Positions 8,124 to 17,118 of a stretch of 64,000 nt of DNA are shown here, one piece after another. Positions within the stretch are counted from its first letter, which is position 1. Each line of letters begins with the position of its first letter. The position numbers and the translations under genes are program-made. A model generated the notes under the pieces. The model made no database searches, was not told where the DNA came from, and saw only the letters and a list, made by a program, of their open reading frames with translations. Source of the stretch: Streptococcus pneumoniae (GTDB taxonomy: Bacteria; Bacillota; Bacilli; Lactobacillales; Streptococcaceae); NCBI RefSeq assembly GCF_001113365.1, contig NZ_CKYA01000004.1, forward strand, positions 1 through 64,000, written 5' to 3'.

Positions 8124-10403
8124 ATGTATACCTACCCTATGCGCATTCATTACCATCGCAAGAATGGTGAATACGACACTTGCTCTTTTGTAAAGAGTAA
8201 GGATCAACGAATTGATTTACTAACTTACCAAGAAGATTATTTTGGAGCCTTATTTAGCTTTGAACACCCAAGCGTTCATCCCTTAGAAAGCTTGAATTTT
8301 GTGGTTCATACCGGCCAAACCAGTAAAGAATATGCCATCCGTTTTAATCACTATCCTCTCTTAACGGAGGTCTGGATTTTGGAAGGCGATGATAGGATTT
8401 ATTACTCTGAAAATCCTGCTATTGCCAGTCCTTTCTATAAAAATCAAAATCCTTTTGCCTTTGATAAGGCCATTAACAGTGCTAGTTTTGACCATCATTG
8501 GGGTTACCAAGGGGAACTGGGTTGCCGTGTAGAGGACAATCAGTCTTATTTTTCCCTTTGGTCACCAACAGCGACAGCAGTGCAGGTTGTGGTTTATGAA
8601 TCAGCTGCTAATGATGCACCTGTTTGGAAAACTTTTGATATGGAAAGAGGCAATCGCTACTCTTATAACCATAAGGACAATACTATTGGTGTCTGGAGTT
8701 TGGATGTTGAGGAAGATTTGACTGGTAAGGCTTATCAGTATCAAGTCCAATTCCCTCATCACGAAACACTGACACGTGATCCTTATACAATCGCGACCAG
8801 CCCTGATGGCAAACGTTCAGCTATTTTGAGTCATGCAGAAAAGCAAGTTGAAAACTTTGAGGTTAAGCACGGTTTGGAGGCTACTTGGCGTTTGACAAAT
8901 CCATGTAAGGCAGTTATTTGTGAAATGCATATTCGTGATTTGACCCAATCACCGACCTCAGGTGTGGATGAACATCTTCGAGGAACTTTCTTAGGTGCTG
9001 CTCAAACTGGAACGGTTAATCAGTATGGCCAGTCAACTGCTTTTGATCACATCAAGAAGTTGGGCTACAATTATGTTCAGTTGCAACCAATTGCAGACCG
9101 TCACAAAGAATACGATGAGGACGGGAATGTAACCTACAACTGGGGTTATGATCCACAAAACTATAACGCACCAGAAACTAGTTTTTCAACTAATCCAGAG
9201 GATCCAGCTCAGGTCATTCGCGACTTGAAGACCATGGTTCAAGCTTATCACGATGCGGGCATTGGTGTCATTATGGATGTGGTCTATAATCATACCTTCT
9301 CAGTAGTTGATGCACCTTTCCAAACAACAGTCCCTGATTACTATTATCGTATGAATCCAGACGGTACCTTCCAGAATGGAACGGGTGTTGGAAATGAAAC
9401 AGCCAGTGAACACGAAATGTTTCGCAAGTATATGATTGATTCCCTTCTATACTGGGTGCAAGAATACAATATTGACGGCTTCCGCTTTGACTTGATGGGG
9501 ATTCATGATGTCAAGACCATGCAGATGATTCGTCAGAGCTTGGATGAAATCGACCCTAACATTATCCTTTATGGAGAAGGATGGGATATGGGAACAGGTC
9601 TTGCCCCTTATGATAAGGCTAAGAAAGACAACGCCTACGAAATGCCAAATATTGGTTTCTTTAATGACAATCAGCGTGATGCTGTCAAAGGTGGAGAAGT
9701 TTACGGTGCAATTAAATCAGGTTTTGTCAGTGGTGCTGCGACAGAGCCAATTCTTGCCAAAGCAATCCTAGGCAGTCGTGAATTAGGAACCTATACACAT
9801 CCAAATCAGGTGCTTAACTATGTAGAAGCCCATGACAATTACAATCTTCACGATTTATTGGCAACCCTTCATCCAGACCAAAGTTCAGAACAAATCATGC
9901 GCAAGGTTGAGACAGCCACAGCTATGAACCTACTCATGCAAGGGATGGCCTTTATGGAAATCGGTCAAGAATTTGGTCGTACCAAACTGGTTGCGACTGG
10001 TGAGAATGGTGAGTTGACACATGATGATAGAGAGCGTGCGATGAATAGCTATAATGCTCCTGACAGTGTGAACCAAGTCAACTGGGATTTGATCAATGAG
10101 CGTCAAGACAGTATTGAGTTTATCCGTCAAGTCATCCGATTGAAGACAAAAACTGGTGCCTTTTCTTACTCTAGCTATGATGAAATTTACCATCATGTCT
10201 TTGTGCATTCTGCGATTGAACATAGCGGCTGCCTTATCTATGAAGTTCACGGCAAAGAACACCTCTTGGTGGTTGTGAATGCTAAATCAGAACCCTATCC
10301 ATTTGAAAATGCAGGAAATTTAGCTATGTTGGTAACCAACAGTCGCTCAAAAGAAGACAATGTGTTAGATGATATTAGTCTAGCCGTCTTGAGTGTTTTA
10401 TAA
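8124..10403 (+). CDS. pulA: Type I pullulanase (glycogen/starch debranching enzyme)
   Basis: 759 residues without a signal peptide, so intracellular, unlike the large surface pullulanase SpuA. After N-terminal starch-binding/CBM48-like domains comes the type I pullulanase signature YNWGYDP (about residue 338). GH13 catalytic residues follow: nucleophile D456 in GFRFDLM, acid/base E485 in YGEGWD, and the third carboxylate in VEAHDN. It hydrolyses alpha-1,6 branches of glycogen or imported maltodextrins, working with the glg operon downstream. An AAGGA ribosome site precedes the ATG. The terminator at 10519 separates it from glgB. Confidence 0.95.
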   Translation: MYTYPMRIHYHRKNGEYDTCSFVKSKDQRIDLLTYQEDYFGALFSFEHPSVHPLESLNFVVHTGQTSKEYAIRFNHYPLLTEVWILEGDDRIYYSENPAIASPFYKNQNPFAFDKAINSASFDHHWGYQGELGCRVEDNQSYFSLWSPTATAVQVVVYESAANDAPVWKTFDMERGNRYSYNHKDNTIGVWSLDVEEDLTGKAYQYQVQFPHHETLTRDPYTIATSPDGKRSAILSHAEKQVENFEVKHGLEATWRLTNPCKAVICEMHIRDLTQSPTSGVDEHLRGTFLGAAQTGTVNQYGQSTAFDHIKKLGYNYVQLQPIADRHKEYDEDGNVTYNWGYDPQNYNAPETSFSTNPEDPAQVIRDLKTMVQAYHDAGIGVIMDVVYNHTFSVVDAPFQTTVPDYYYRMNPDGTFQNGTGVGNETASEHEMFRKYMIDSLLYWVQEYNIDGFRFDLMGIHDVKTMQMIRQSLDEIDPNIILYGEGWDMGTGLAPYDKAKKDNAYEMPNIGFFNDNQRDAVKGGEVYGAIKSGFVSGAATEPILAKAILGSRELGTYTHPNQVLNYVEAHDNYNLHDLLATLHPDQSSEQIMRKVETATAMNLLMQGMAFMEIGQEFGRTKLVATGENGELTHDDRERAMNSYNAPDSVNQVNWDLINERQDSIEFIRQVIRLKTKTGAFSYSSYDEIYHHVFVHSAIEHSGCLIYEVHGKEHLLVVVNAKSEPYPFENAGNLAMLVTNSRSKEDNVLDDISLAVLSVL

Positions 10404-10719
10404 AGACCATCTATCTCGCTATTCTAACACATCATTGGAAGTGAACGAATAGAAAGAACTTAGCTGATAACTCACTTGTATAGAAAATTTGATAAATATT
10501 TTCATCAAACGTATAAAGTCAGGAAATTGTTTTCCTGATTTTATTTTTTTGCTATAAAACAATAATAATAATAGAAAAAATACGAACTTTTTGGTATTAT
10601 AGTAGAGAAAAGAAAGGCGTTTTCGCAATTTTTTTGAAAAAATATTGATTTACAAGTGGACACATCAGTGAATTTGTTGAAGATTTTCAAAATAATTTTA
10701 AAGAAGTATAGTAATTTAC
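10404..10719. other. Intergenic region between pulA and glgB
   Basis: The whole gap is 384 bases (10404-10787). It holds a pulA terminator (10519-10550), AT-rich sequence with several homopolymer runs, and then the glgB promoter and cre site. No credible ORF is present. From memory, pneumococcal strains carry gapN in this position; nothing resembling it is left here. Confidence 0.6.
10519..10550 (+). terminator. Terminator downstream of pulA
   Basis: TCAGGAAA (10519-10526) pairs with TTTCCTGA (10531-10538) around TTGT, followed by a long T-rich tract. It lies 115 bases after the pulA stop. Confidence 0.75.
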
Positions 10720-10748
10720 TTGAATCTTCTCTAAAAAGGTAGTATAAT
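10720..10748 (+). promoter_or_regulatory. glgB operon promoter
   Basis: TTGAAT (10720-10725), 17-base spacer, perfect TATAAT (10743-10748). The predicted start is near 10755, immediately before the cre site. Confidence 0.75.
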
Positions 10749-10756
10749 AAAAACAT

Positions 10757-10770
10757 AGAAAACGCTTACA
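10757..10770 (+). promoter_or_regulatory. cre site (CcpA operator) at the glgB transcription start
   Basis: AGAAAACGCTTACA matches the cre consensus TGWAANCGNTNWCA at 13 of 14 positions. It covers the predicted +1 to +15 of the glgB promoter, a position where CcpA normally represses. This implies carbon catabolite repression of the glycogen operon. Confidence 0.7.
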
Positions 10771-10787
10771 GAAAAGAGGGGGGTATT

Positions 10788-12716
10788 ATGGATAAAAGAG
10801 AAGCTTTGCGCACCTTTATGACAGGAGAGAATTTTCACCTTCAGCATTATCTAGGAGCACATAAAGAGCAAGTGAATGGAGAGTATGGCTATACTTTCCG
10901 TGTTTGGGCACCTAATGCTCAGGCTGTCCACTTGGTTGGTGATTTTACCAACTGGATTGAGGGTCAGATTCCAATGGTAAGAAATGACTTTGGGGTCTGG
11001 GAAGTCTTTACCAATATGGCTCAAGAAGGGCATATTTACAAATATCATGTCACACGTCAAAATGGTCATCAACTGATGAAGATTGACCCTTTTGCTGTCA
11101 GGTATGAGGCTCGTCCAGGAACAGGGGCAATCGTAACAGAGCTTCCAGAAAAGAAATGGAAGGATGGACTTTGGCTGGCACGAAGAAAACGTTGGGGCTT
11201 TGCTGAACGTCCTGTCAATATCTATGAAGTTCACGCTGGATCATGGAAAAGAAATCCTGATGGTAGTCCTTATAGTTTTGCCCAGCTCAAGGATGAACTC
11301 ATTCCTTATCTCGTTGAAATGAACTATACTCATATTGAGTTTATGCCCTTAATGTCCCATCCTTTGGGCTTGAGTTGGGGTTATCAGCTTATGGGTTACT
11401 TCGCTTTAGAGCATGCTTATGGCCGACCAGAGGAGTTTCAAGATTTTGTCGAGGAGTGTCATATCCATAATATTGGGGTTATCGTAGACTGGGTACCTGG
11501 TCACTTTACCATCAATGATGATGCCTTAGCTTATTATGACGGGACACCGACTTTTGAGTACCAAGACCATAATAAGGCTCATAACTATGGTTGGGGTGCC
11601 CTTAATTTTGACCTTGGAAAAAATGAAGTCCAGTCCTTCTTGATTTCTTGTATTAAGCATTGGATTGATGTCTATCATTTGGATGGTATTCGTGTGGATG
11701 CTGTTAGCAACATGCTCTATTTGGACTATGATGATGCTCCATGGACACCTAATAAAGATGGGGGAAATCTCAACTATGAAGGTTATTATTTCCTTCAACG
11801 CTTGAATGAGATTATTAAGTTAGAATATCCAGATGTGATGATGATTGCAGAAGAAAGTTCGTCTGCAACCAAGATTACGGGAATGAAAGAGATTGGTGGT
11901 CTAGGATTTGACTACAAATGGAACATGGGCTGGATGAATGATATCCTCCGTTTCTACGAAGAAGATCCGATTTATCGTAAATATGACTTTAATTTGGTGA
12001 CTTTCAGCTTTATGTATGTTTTCAATGAAAACTATCTCTTGCCATTCTCGCACGATGAAGTGGTTCATGGCAAGAAGAGTATGATGCATAAGATGTGGGG
12101 AGATCGTTACAATCAATTCGCAGGCTTGCGCAATCTCTATACGTACCAAATTTGTCACCCTGGTAAGAAATTGCTCTTCATGGGTAGCGAATATGGTCAA
12201 TTCCTAGAATGGAGATCTGAAGAGCAGTTGGAATGGTCTAATCTAGAAGACGCTATGAATGCTAAGATGAAGTATTTCACTTCTCAGCTAAACCAGTTTT
12301 ACAAAGATCATCGCTGTCTGTGGGAAATCGATACCAGCTATGATGGTATTGAAATCATTGATGCAGATAATCGAGACCAGAGTGTTCTTTCCTTCATCCG
12401 TAAGGGTAAGAAGGGCGACATGCTAGTCTGCGTCTTTAATATGGCACCTGTTGAACGAAAAGATTTTACAATCGGTCTGCCTGTTGCAGGGATTTATGAA
12501 GAGGTATGGAATACTGAGTTGGAAGAGTGGGGAGGCGTCTGGAAAGAACATAATCAAACTGTTCAAACGCAAGAAGGACTATGGAAAGATTATGAGCAGA
12601 CCTTAACCTTTACCCTACCGGCTATGGGAGCAAGTGTTTGGAAAATCAAACGTCGCTTGAAACCTACTAAAACCGTCACAAGTAAAAACCAAAAAGGAGT
12701 AGAAAATGAAGAATGA
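10788..12716 (+). CDS. glgB: 1,4-alpha-glucan branching enzyme
   Basis: 642 residues. An N-terminal CBM48 domain (about 20-120) contains RVWAPNAQAVHLVGDF. The GH13 barrel follows, with nucleophile D304 in GIRVDAV, acid/base E355 in MIAEES, and the conserved SHDEVVHGK block. It makes the alpha-1,6 branches of glycogen. It is the first gene of glgB-glgC-glgD-glgA. The ribosome site is AGAGGGGGG. The last 11 bases overlap the start of glgC, so the two are probably translationally coupled. The upstream cre site suggests repression in glucose. Confidence 0.97.
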   Translation: MDKREALRTFMTGENFHLQHYLGAHKEQVNGEYGYTFRVWAPNAQAVHLVGDFTNWIEGQIPMVRNDFGVWEVFTNMAQEGHIYKYHVTRQNGHQLMKIDPFAVRYEARPGTGAIVTELPEKKWKDGLWLARRKRWGFAERPVNIYEVHAGSWKRNPDGSPYSFAQLKDELIPYLVEMNYTHIEFMPLMSHPLGLSWGYQLMGYFALEHAYGRPEEFQDFVEECHIHNIGVIVDWVPGHFTINDDALAYYDGTPTFEYQDHNKAHNYGWGALNFDLGKNEVQSFLISCIKHWIDVYHLDGIRVDAVSNMLYLDYDDAPWTPNKDGGNLNYEGYYFLQRLNEIIKLEYPDVMMIAEESSSATKITGMKEIGGLGFDYKWNMGWMNDILRFYEEDPIYRKYDFNLVTFSFMYVFNENYLLPFSHDEVVHGKKSMMHKMWGDRYNQFAGLRNLYTYQICHPGKKLLFMGSEYGQFLEWRSEEQLEWSNLEDAMNAKMKYFTSQLNQFYKDHRCLWEIDTSYDGIEIIDADNRDQSVLSFIRKGKKGDMLVCVFNMAPVERKDFTIGLPVAGIYEEVWNTELEEWGGVWKEHNQTVQTQEGLWKDYEQTLTFTLPAMGASVWKIKRRLKPTKTVTSKNQKGVENEE

Positions 12717-13848
12717 AATGTTAGCTTTGATTCTTGCTGGTGGGCAAGGAACTCGTCTCGGTAAACTCACTCAAAGTATTGCAAAACCAGCTGTGCAATT
12801 TGGTGGGCGCTACCGCATCATTGACTTTGCCCTATCAAACTGTGCCAACTCAGGGATTCATAATGTTGGGGTCATTACACAGTATCAACCACTTGCTCTC
12901 AACAACCATATTGGGAATGGTTCAAGTTGGGGCTTAGACGGTATTAATTCAGGTGTCTCTATTCTTCAACCTTATTCTGCAAGTGAAGGAAATCGTTGGT
13001 TTGAAGGGACTAGTCACGCTATTTACCAAAATATCGATTATATTGACAGTGTCAATCCTGAGTATGTCTTGATTCTGTCTGGGGACCACATCTATAAAAT
13101 GGACTATGATGATATGCTCCAGTCTCATAAGGATAATAATGCCAGCTTGACAGTAGCAGTTTTAGACGTCCCTCTTAAAGAAGCGAGCCGTTTTGGTATC
13201 ATGAACACAGATGCTAACAATCGTATTGTTGAATTTGAAGAAAAACCAGCTCAACCTAAATCTACAAAAGCTTCTATGGGAATCTACATTTTTGATTGGC
13301 AACGCCTTCGTAATATGTTAGTCGCTGCTGAAAAGAGCAATGTAGATATGTCAGACTTTGGTAAAAATGTCATTCCAAATTACCTTGAGTCAGGTGAAAG
13401 TGTCTATGCATATGAGTTTAATGGCTACTGGAAAGATGTTGGTACCATTGAGTCGCTTTGGGAAGCGAACATGGAGTATATTTCTCCAGAAAATGCCTTG
13501 GATAGTCGTAACCGTCAATGGAAGATTTACTCAAGAAACTTGATTGCACCACCAAACTTCCTCGGGGCAAATGCTGATGTGGAAGACTCATTAGTTGTAG
13601 ACGGATGTTTCGTTGATGGAACTATTAAACATTCTATCCTTTCAACAGGCGCGCAAGTTCGCGAAGGGGCAGAAGTTGTTGATTCAGTTATCATGAGTGG
13701 AGCTATCATTGGTCAAGGAGCTAAGATTAAACGTGCCATTATTGGTGAAGGTGCGATTATTTCTGACGGTGTCGAAATTGATGGAACAGATGAAGTACAA
13801 GTTGTAGGATATAATGAAGTAGTGGGGGTAGCAACAGATGAAGATTGA
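12706..13848 (+). CDS. glgC: Glucose-1-phosphate adenylyltransferase, catalytic subunit
   Basis: 380 residues. The nucleotide-binding motif GGQGTRLGKLT lies near residue 12, followed by the nucleotidyltransferase Rossmann fold and a C-terminal left-handed beta-helix of hexapeptide repeats from about 285. It makes ADP-glucose from glucose-1-phosphate and ATP, the committed step of glycogen synthesis. The intact GGxGxRL loop marks it as the catalytic partner of GlgD. AAGGAG lies 5 bases before the ATG inside the end of glgB. It overlaps glgD by 11 bases. Confidence 0.97.
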   Translation: MKNEMLALILAGGQGTRLGKLTQSIAKPAVQFGGRYRIIDFALSNCANSGIHNVGVITQYQPLALNNHIGNGSSWGLDGINSGVSILQPYSASEGNRWFEGTSHAIYQNIDYIDSVNPEYVLILSGDHIYKMDYDDMLQSHKDNNASLTVAVLDVPLKEASRFGIMNTDANNRIVEFEEKPAQPKSTKASMGIYIFDWQRLRNMLVAAEKSNVDMSDFGKNVIPNYLESGESVYAYEFNGYWKDVGTIESLWEANMEYISPENALDSRNRQWKIYSRNLIAPPNFLGANADVEDSLVVDGCFVDGTIKHSILSTGAQVREGAEVVDSVIMSGAIIGQGAKIKRAIIGEGAIISDGVEIDGTDEVQVVGYNEVVGVATDED

Positions 13849-14977
13849 TAAATATTCTGCCATTTTAGGAAATACAGTTGGTTTTCATGATATGTCAACA
13901 TTGACGGACCACCGTCCAGTAGCAAGTTTGCCATTTGGTGGGAAATATCGTTTGATTGACTTCCCGCTTTCTAGTCTTGCTAATGCAGGTGTTCGTAGTG
14001 TCTTTGGTATTTTCCAGCAGGATAATATCAGCTCAGTCTTTGACCATATTCGTTCAGGACGCGAGTGGGGCTTATCAACTCTTCTTAGCCATTACTATCT
14101 AGGGATTTACAATACCCGTGTAGAAAGTAGCACAGTTGGAAAAGAATACTACCAGCAGCTTCTTACTTATTTGAAACGTTCTGGGTCAAACCAAACAGTT
14201 TCACTCAACTGTGATGTTTTGATTAACATTGATTTGAACCAAGTTTTCCACCTACATAGTACAACAAAAGGGCCTATCACTGTAGTTTATAAAAAACTAG
14301 CTAAGAAAGATATTTCAGAAGTAAATGCAATCTTAGAAGTGGATGAAACAGACCATGTTCGTTCTCATAAACTCTTTGATAGCAAGTCGACAGCTGAAAC
14401 GTTCAATATGTCTACAGATATCTTTGTCGTTGATACACCTTGGTTGATTGAACGCTTGGAAGAAGAAGCTAAAAAAGAACATCCAGAGAAGTTGCGTTAT
14501 GTTTTACGGGATTTGGCTGCAAAAGAGGGAGCTTTCGCCTACGAGTATACAGGCTACCTTGCAAATATTCATTCTGTAGAGTCTTATTACCAAGCTAATA
14601 AAGATATGCTTGAATCACAGAAATTCTATTCTCTCTTCTCACCAAATCAAAAGATTTATACAAAGGTCAAAAACGAAGAACCAACTTATTATGCTAATAC
14701 ATCTAAGGTAAGCACTTCTCAGTTTGCGTCTGGTAGTATCATTGAAGGTCAAGTGACTAATTCTGTTCTATCACGTAATATTCATGTCCATAAGGATAGC
14801 CTGGTTAAAGATAGCCTACTCTTCCCTCGTGTTGTCATTGGAGAAGGTGCTCAAATCGAATATGCTATCTTGGACAAGGGTGTTGAAGTTGAGCCTGGTG
14901 TTGTGATTCGAGGAACGGCAGAACATCCAGTTGTCGTTAAGAAAGGTAGCAAAGTAACAGAGGATATTCATTCATGA
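13838..14977 (+). CDS. glgD: Glucose-1-phosphate adenylyltransferase subunit GlgD (GlgC-like, non-canonical)
   Basis: 379 residues and homologous to GlgC along its length, including FGGKYRLIDFPLS near residue 30 and C-terminal hexapeptide repeats. The N-terminal GGxGTRL pyrophosphate-binding loop is missing, replaced by ILGNTVGFHDM. Firmicute GlgD is therefore regarded as a non-catalytic partner that raises GlgC activity in a GlgC/GlgD heteromer. It overlaps glgC by 11 bases and glgA by 4 bases (ATGA). Confidence 0.94.
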   Translation: MKIDKYSAILGNTVGFHDMSTLTDHRPVASLPFGGKYRLIDFPLSSLANAGVRSVFGIFQQDNISSVFDHIRSGREWGLSTLLSHYYLGIYNTRVESSTVGKEYYQQLLTYLKRSGSNQTVSLNCDVLINIDLNQVFHLHSTTKGPITVVYKKLAKKDISEVNAILEVDETDHVRSHKLFDSKSTAETFNMSTDIFVVDTPWLIERLEEEAKKEHPEKLRYVLRDLAAKEGAFAYEYTGYLANIHSVESYYQANKDMLESQKFYSLFSPNQKIYTKVKNEEPTYYANTSKVSTSQFASGSIIEGQVTNSVLSRNIHVHKDSLVKDSLLFPRVVIGEGAQIEYAILDKGVEVEPGVVIRGTAEHPVVVKKGSKVTEDIHS

Positions 14978-16407
14978 AAATTTTATTTGTAGCAGCAGAG
15001 GGTGCACCCTTTTCAAAAACAGGTGGTTTGGGAGACGTCATTGGCGCTCTTCCTAAATCACTGGTAAAAGCGGGACATGAAGTTGCAGTGATTTTACCCT
15101 ACTATGACATGGTAGAGGCTAAATTTGGAAATCAGATTGAAGATGTTCTTCATTTTGAGGTGAGCGTCGGTTGGCGCAGACAGTACTGTGGGATTAAGAA
15201 AACCGTCTTAAACGGTGTAACCTTCTACTTTATTGACAGCCAATATTATTTCTTCCGTGGTCATGTTTACGGTGATTTTGATGACGGAGAACGCTTTGCT
15301 TTCTTCCAACTGGCTGCCATTGAGGCTATGGAAAGGATTGACTTCATTCCTGACCTTCTCCATGTTCATGACTACCATACAGCCATGATACCGTTCTTGT
15401 TAAAGGAAAAATACCGTTGGATTCAAGCCTATCAAGGTATTAAAACTGTTTTAACCATTCATAATTTGGAATTCCAAGGACAATTTTCAGAAGGAATGTT
15501 ATGGGATTTGTTTGGAGTCGGTTTTGAACGTTATGCTGATGGTACCCTTCGCTGGAACAACTGTCTGAACTGGATGAAGGCTGGTATTCTTTATGCTGAC
15601 CGTGTTTCAACCGTTTCACCTAGTTATGCTCATGAAATCATGACCAGTCAGTTCGGATGTAACTTGGATCAGATTCTTAGAATGGAGTCTGGTAAGGTAT
15701 CTGGTATCGTGAATGGGATTGATGCTGACCTTTATAATCCTCAGACGGATGCTCTTTTAGACTATCATTTCAATCAGGAAGATTTGTCTGGGAAAGCCCA
15801 AAACAAGGCAAAATTACAAGAGAGAGTTGGCTTGCCAGTTAGAGCTGACGTTCCACTGGTGGGAATTGTTTCTCGTTTGACACGTCAAAAAGGTTTTGAT
15901 GTGGTGGTGGAAAGTCTGCACCATATCTTGCAAGAAGATGTTCAGATTGTTCTTTTGGGAACTGGCGATCCAGCCTTTGAAGGAGCTTTCTCATGGTTTG
16001 CTCAGATTTACCCAGACAAGCTATCAGCAAATATCACTTTTGATGTCAAACTTGCTCAAGAAATCTACGCTGCTTGTGATCTCTTCCTCATGCCAAGTCG
16101 TTTTGAACCGTGTGGCTTGTCTCAAATGATGGCTATGCGTTATGGAACCTTGCCATTGGTCCATGAAGTTGGTGGCTTGCGAGATACCGTTCGCGCTTTC
16201 AATCCAATCGAAGGAAGCGGTACTGGTTTTAGCTTTGACAATCTATCTCCTTATTGGTTAAATTGGACTTTCCAAACAGCTTTGGACTTGTATAGAAATC
16301 ATCAAGACATTTGGAGAAACCTACAAAAACAAGCTATGGAGTGTGATTTCTCATGGGATACAGCCTGCAGGTCATACCTTGACTTGTACCATAGTTTAGT
16401 TAATTAA
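14974..16407 (+). CDS. glgA: Glycogen synthase (ADP-glucose, GT5)
   Basis: 477 residues, standard for bacterial glycogen synthase. The KTGGLGDV loop (KxGGL, residues about 15-22) binds ADP-glucose. The C-terminal GT-B domain has the RFEPCGLSQMMAMRYG region with the E-x7-E-type nucleotide site. It elongates alpha-1,4-glucan chains using ADP-glucose made by GlgC/GlgD. It is the last gene of the operon, with its start overlapping glgD by four bases, and a terminator directly follows. Confidence 0.97.
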   Translation: MKILFVAAEGAPFSKTGGLGDVIGALPKSLVKAGHEVAVILPYYDMVEAKFGNQIEDVLHFEVSVGWRRQYCGIKKTVLNGVTFYFIDSQYYFFRGHVYGDFDDGERFAFFQLAAIEAMERIDFIPDLLHVHDYHTAMIPFLLKEKYRWIQAYQGIKTVLTIHNLEFQGQFSEGMLWDLFGVGFERYADGTLRWNNCLNWMKAGILYADRVSTVSPSYAHEIMTSQFGCNLDQILRMESGKVSGIVNGIDADLYNPQTDALLDYHFNQEDLSGKAQNKAKLQERVGLPVRADVPLVGIVSRLTRQKGFDVVVESLHHILQEDVQIVLLGTGDPAFEGAFSWFAQIYPDKLSANITFDVKLAQEIYAACDLFLMPSRFEPCGLSQMMAMRYGTLPLVHEVGGLRDTVRAFNPIEGSGTGFSFDNLSPYWLNWTFQTALDLYRNHQDIWRNLQKQAMECDFSWDTACRSYLDLYHSLVN

Positions 16408-16412
16408 TAGAT

Positions 16413-16445
16413 AAAATCGTATGATGACTTCATACGATTTTTGGG
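16413..16445 (+). terminator. Terminator of the glg operon
   Basis: AAAATCGTATGA (16413-16424) pairs perfectly with TCATACGATTTT (16430-16441) around a 5-base loop and ends in a T-run. Confidence 0.88.
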
Positions 16446-16465
16446 CTATTTAGAGAGGAGAAGAT

Positions 16466-17110
16466 ATGTCTCAAGTAAAAGGCTTGTGTGTTATGGATGT
16501 TGATGGAACCTTAATCCTAGAAGAAGTAATTGATTTGTTGGGAAGAGAGGTAGATCGTGAGGAGGAAATTGCGCAGCTTACAAGTCGAGCAATGCGAGGA
16601 GAGTTGGACTTTGAAAGCAGTTTACGAGAGAGAGTAGCTTTGTTGGAAGGTCTTCCTGTTTCGGTCTTTGATAAAGTCTTCAACTCTATTCATCTATCGC
16701 CAAATGCCCAGAAATTTATCTCTATTCTCCAAAAGAATGGCATCCTAGTTGGTCTGGTGTCTGGTGGATTTACACCAATAGTTGAGAGATTAGCAAAATC
16801 CCTTGGTATTGCCTATTTCTCTGCCAATCAACTTGAAGTTAAAGACGATCATCTAACAGGAAAATTAGTTGGACACATTATCAGTCCTGAGGTTAAAAAA
16901 GAGACTCTGGAGCAATGGAGAGAGGAACTAAAACTTTCTAAAGAAAGAACGATTGCAATCGGCGATGGGGCCAATGATTTATTGATGTTGAAGTCGGCGG
17001 GACTTGGAATCGCCTTTTGTGCCAAAGAAGTGCTCAAAAAAGAAATACCGAATCATGTTGACAAGAGGGATTTTTTAGAAGTTCTTCCTTTGATTGACTG
17101 TTTAGAATGA
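16466..17110 (+). CDS. HAD-family phosphatase, SerB-like (phosphoserine phosphatase family)
   Basis: 214 residues. The HAD motif I DVDGT has nucleophile D11 and acid/base D13. Motif II is the serine in SGGF (near residue 97), and motifs III/IV are the lysine region and GDGANDLLML (near 170). The SGGF and GDGxND motifs are the SerB pattern, so phosphoserine is the likely substrate; other small phosphates are possible. It has a strong AGAGAGGAG ribosome site and no obvious promoter after the glg terminator. Its end touches the start of the glycerate kinase gene, suggesting a two-gene operon. Confidence 0.82.
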   Translation: MSQVKGLCVMDVDGTLILEEVIDLLGREVDREEEIAQLTSRAMRGELDFESSLRERVALLEGLPVSVFDKVFNSIHLSPNAQKFISILQKNGILVGLVSGGFTPIVERLAKSLGIAYFSANQLEVKDDHLTGKLVGHIISPEVKKETLEQWREELKLSKERTIAIGDGANDLLMLKSAGLGIAFCAKEVLKKEIPNHVDKRDFLEVLPLIDCLE

Positions 17111-17118
17111 GGGAAAAT

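Noticed and set aside
10419..10756. Two minus-strand frames of about 70 codons rich in F, Y and K between pulA and glgB
   Set aside because: They arise from A/T homopolymer runs and run across the pulA terminator and glgB promoter; no start signals.
13838..14977. GlgD as a decayed GlgC pseudogene
   Set aside because: The frame is intact and tightly overlapped by its neighbours. Absence of the N-terminal GGxGTRL loop is normal for the GlgD subunit family.
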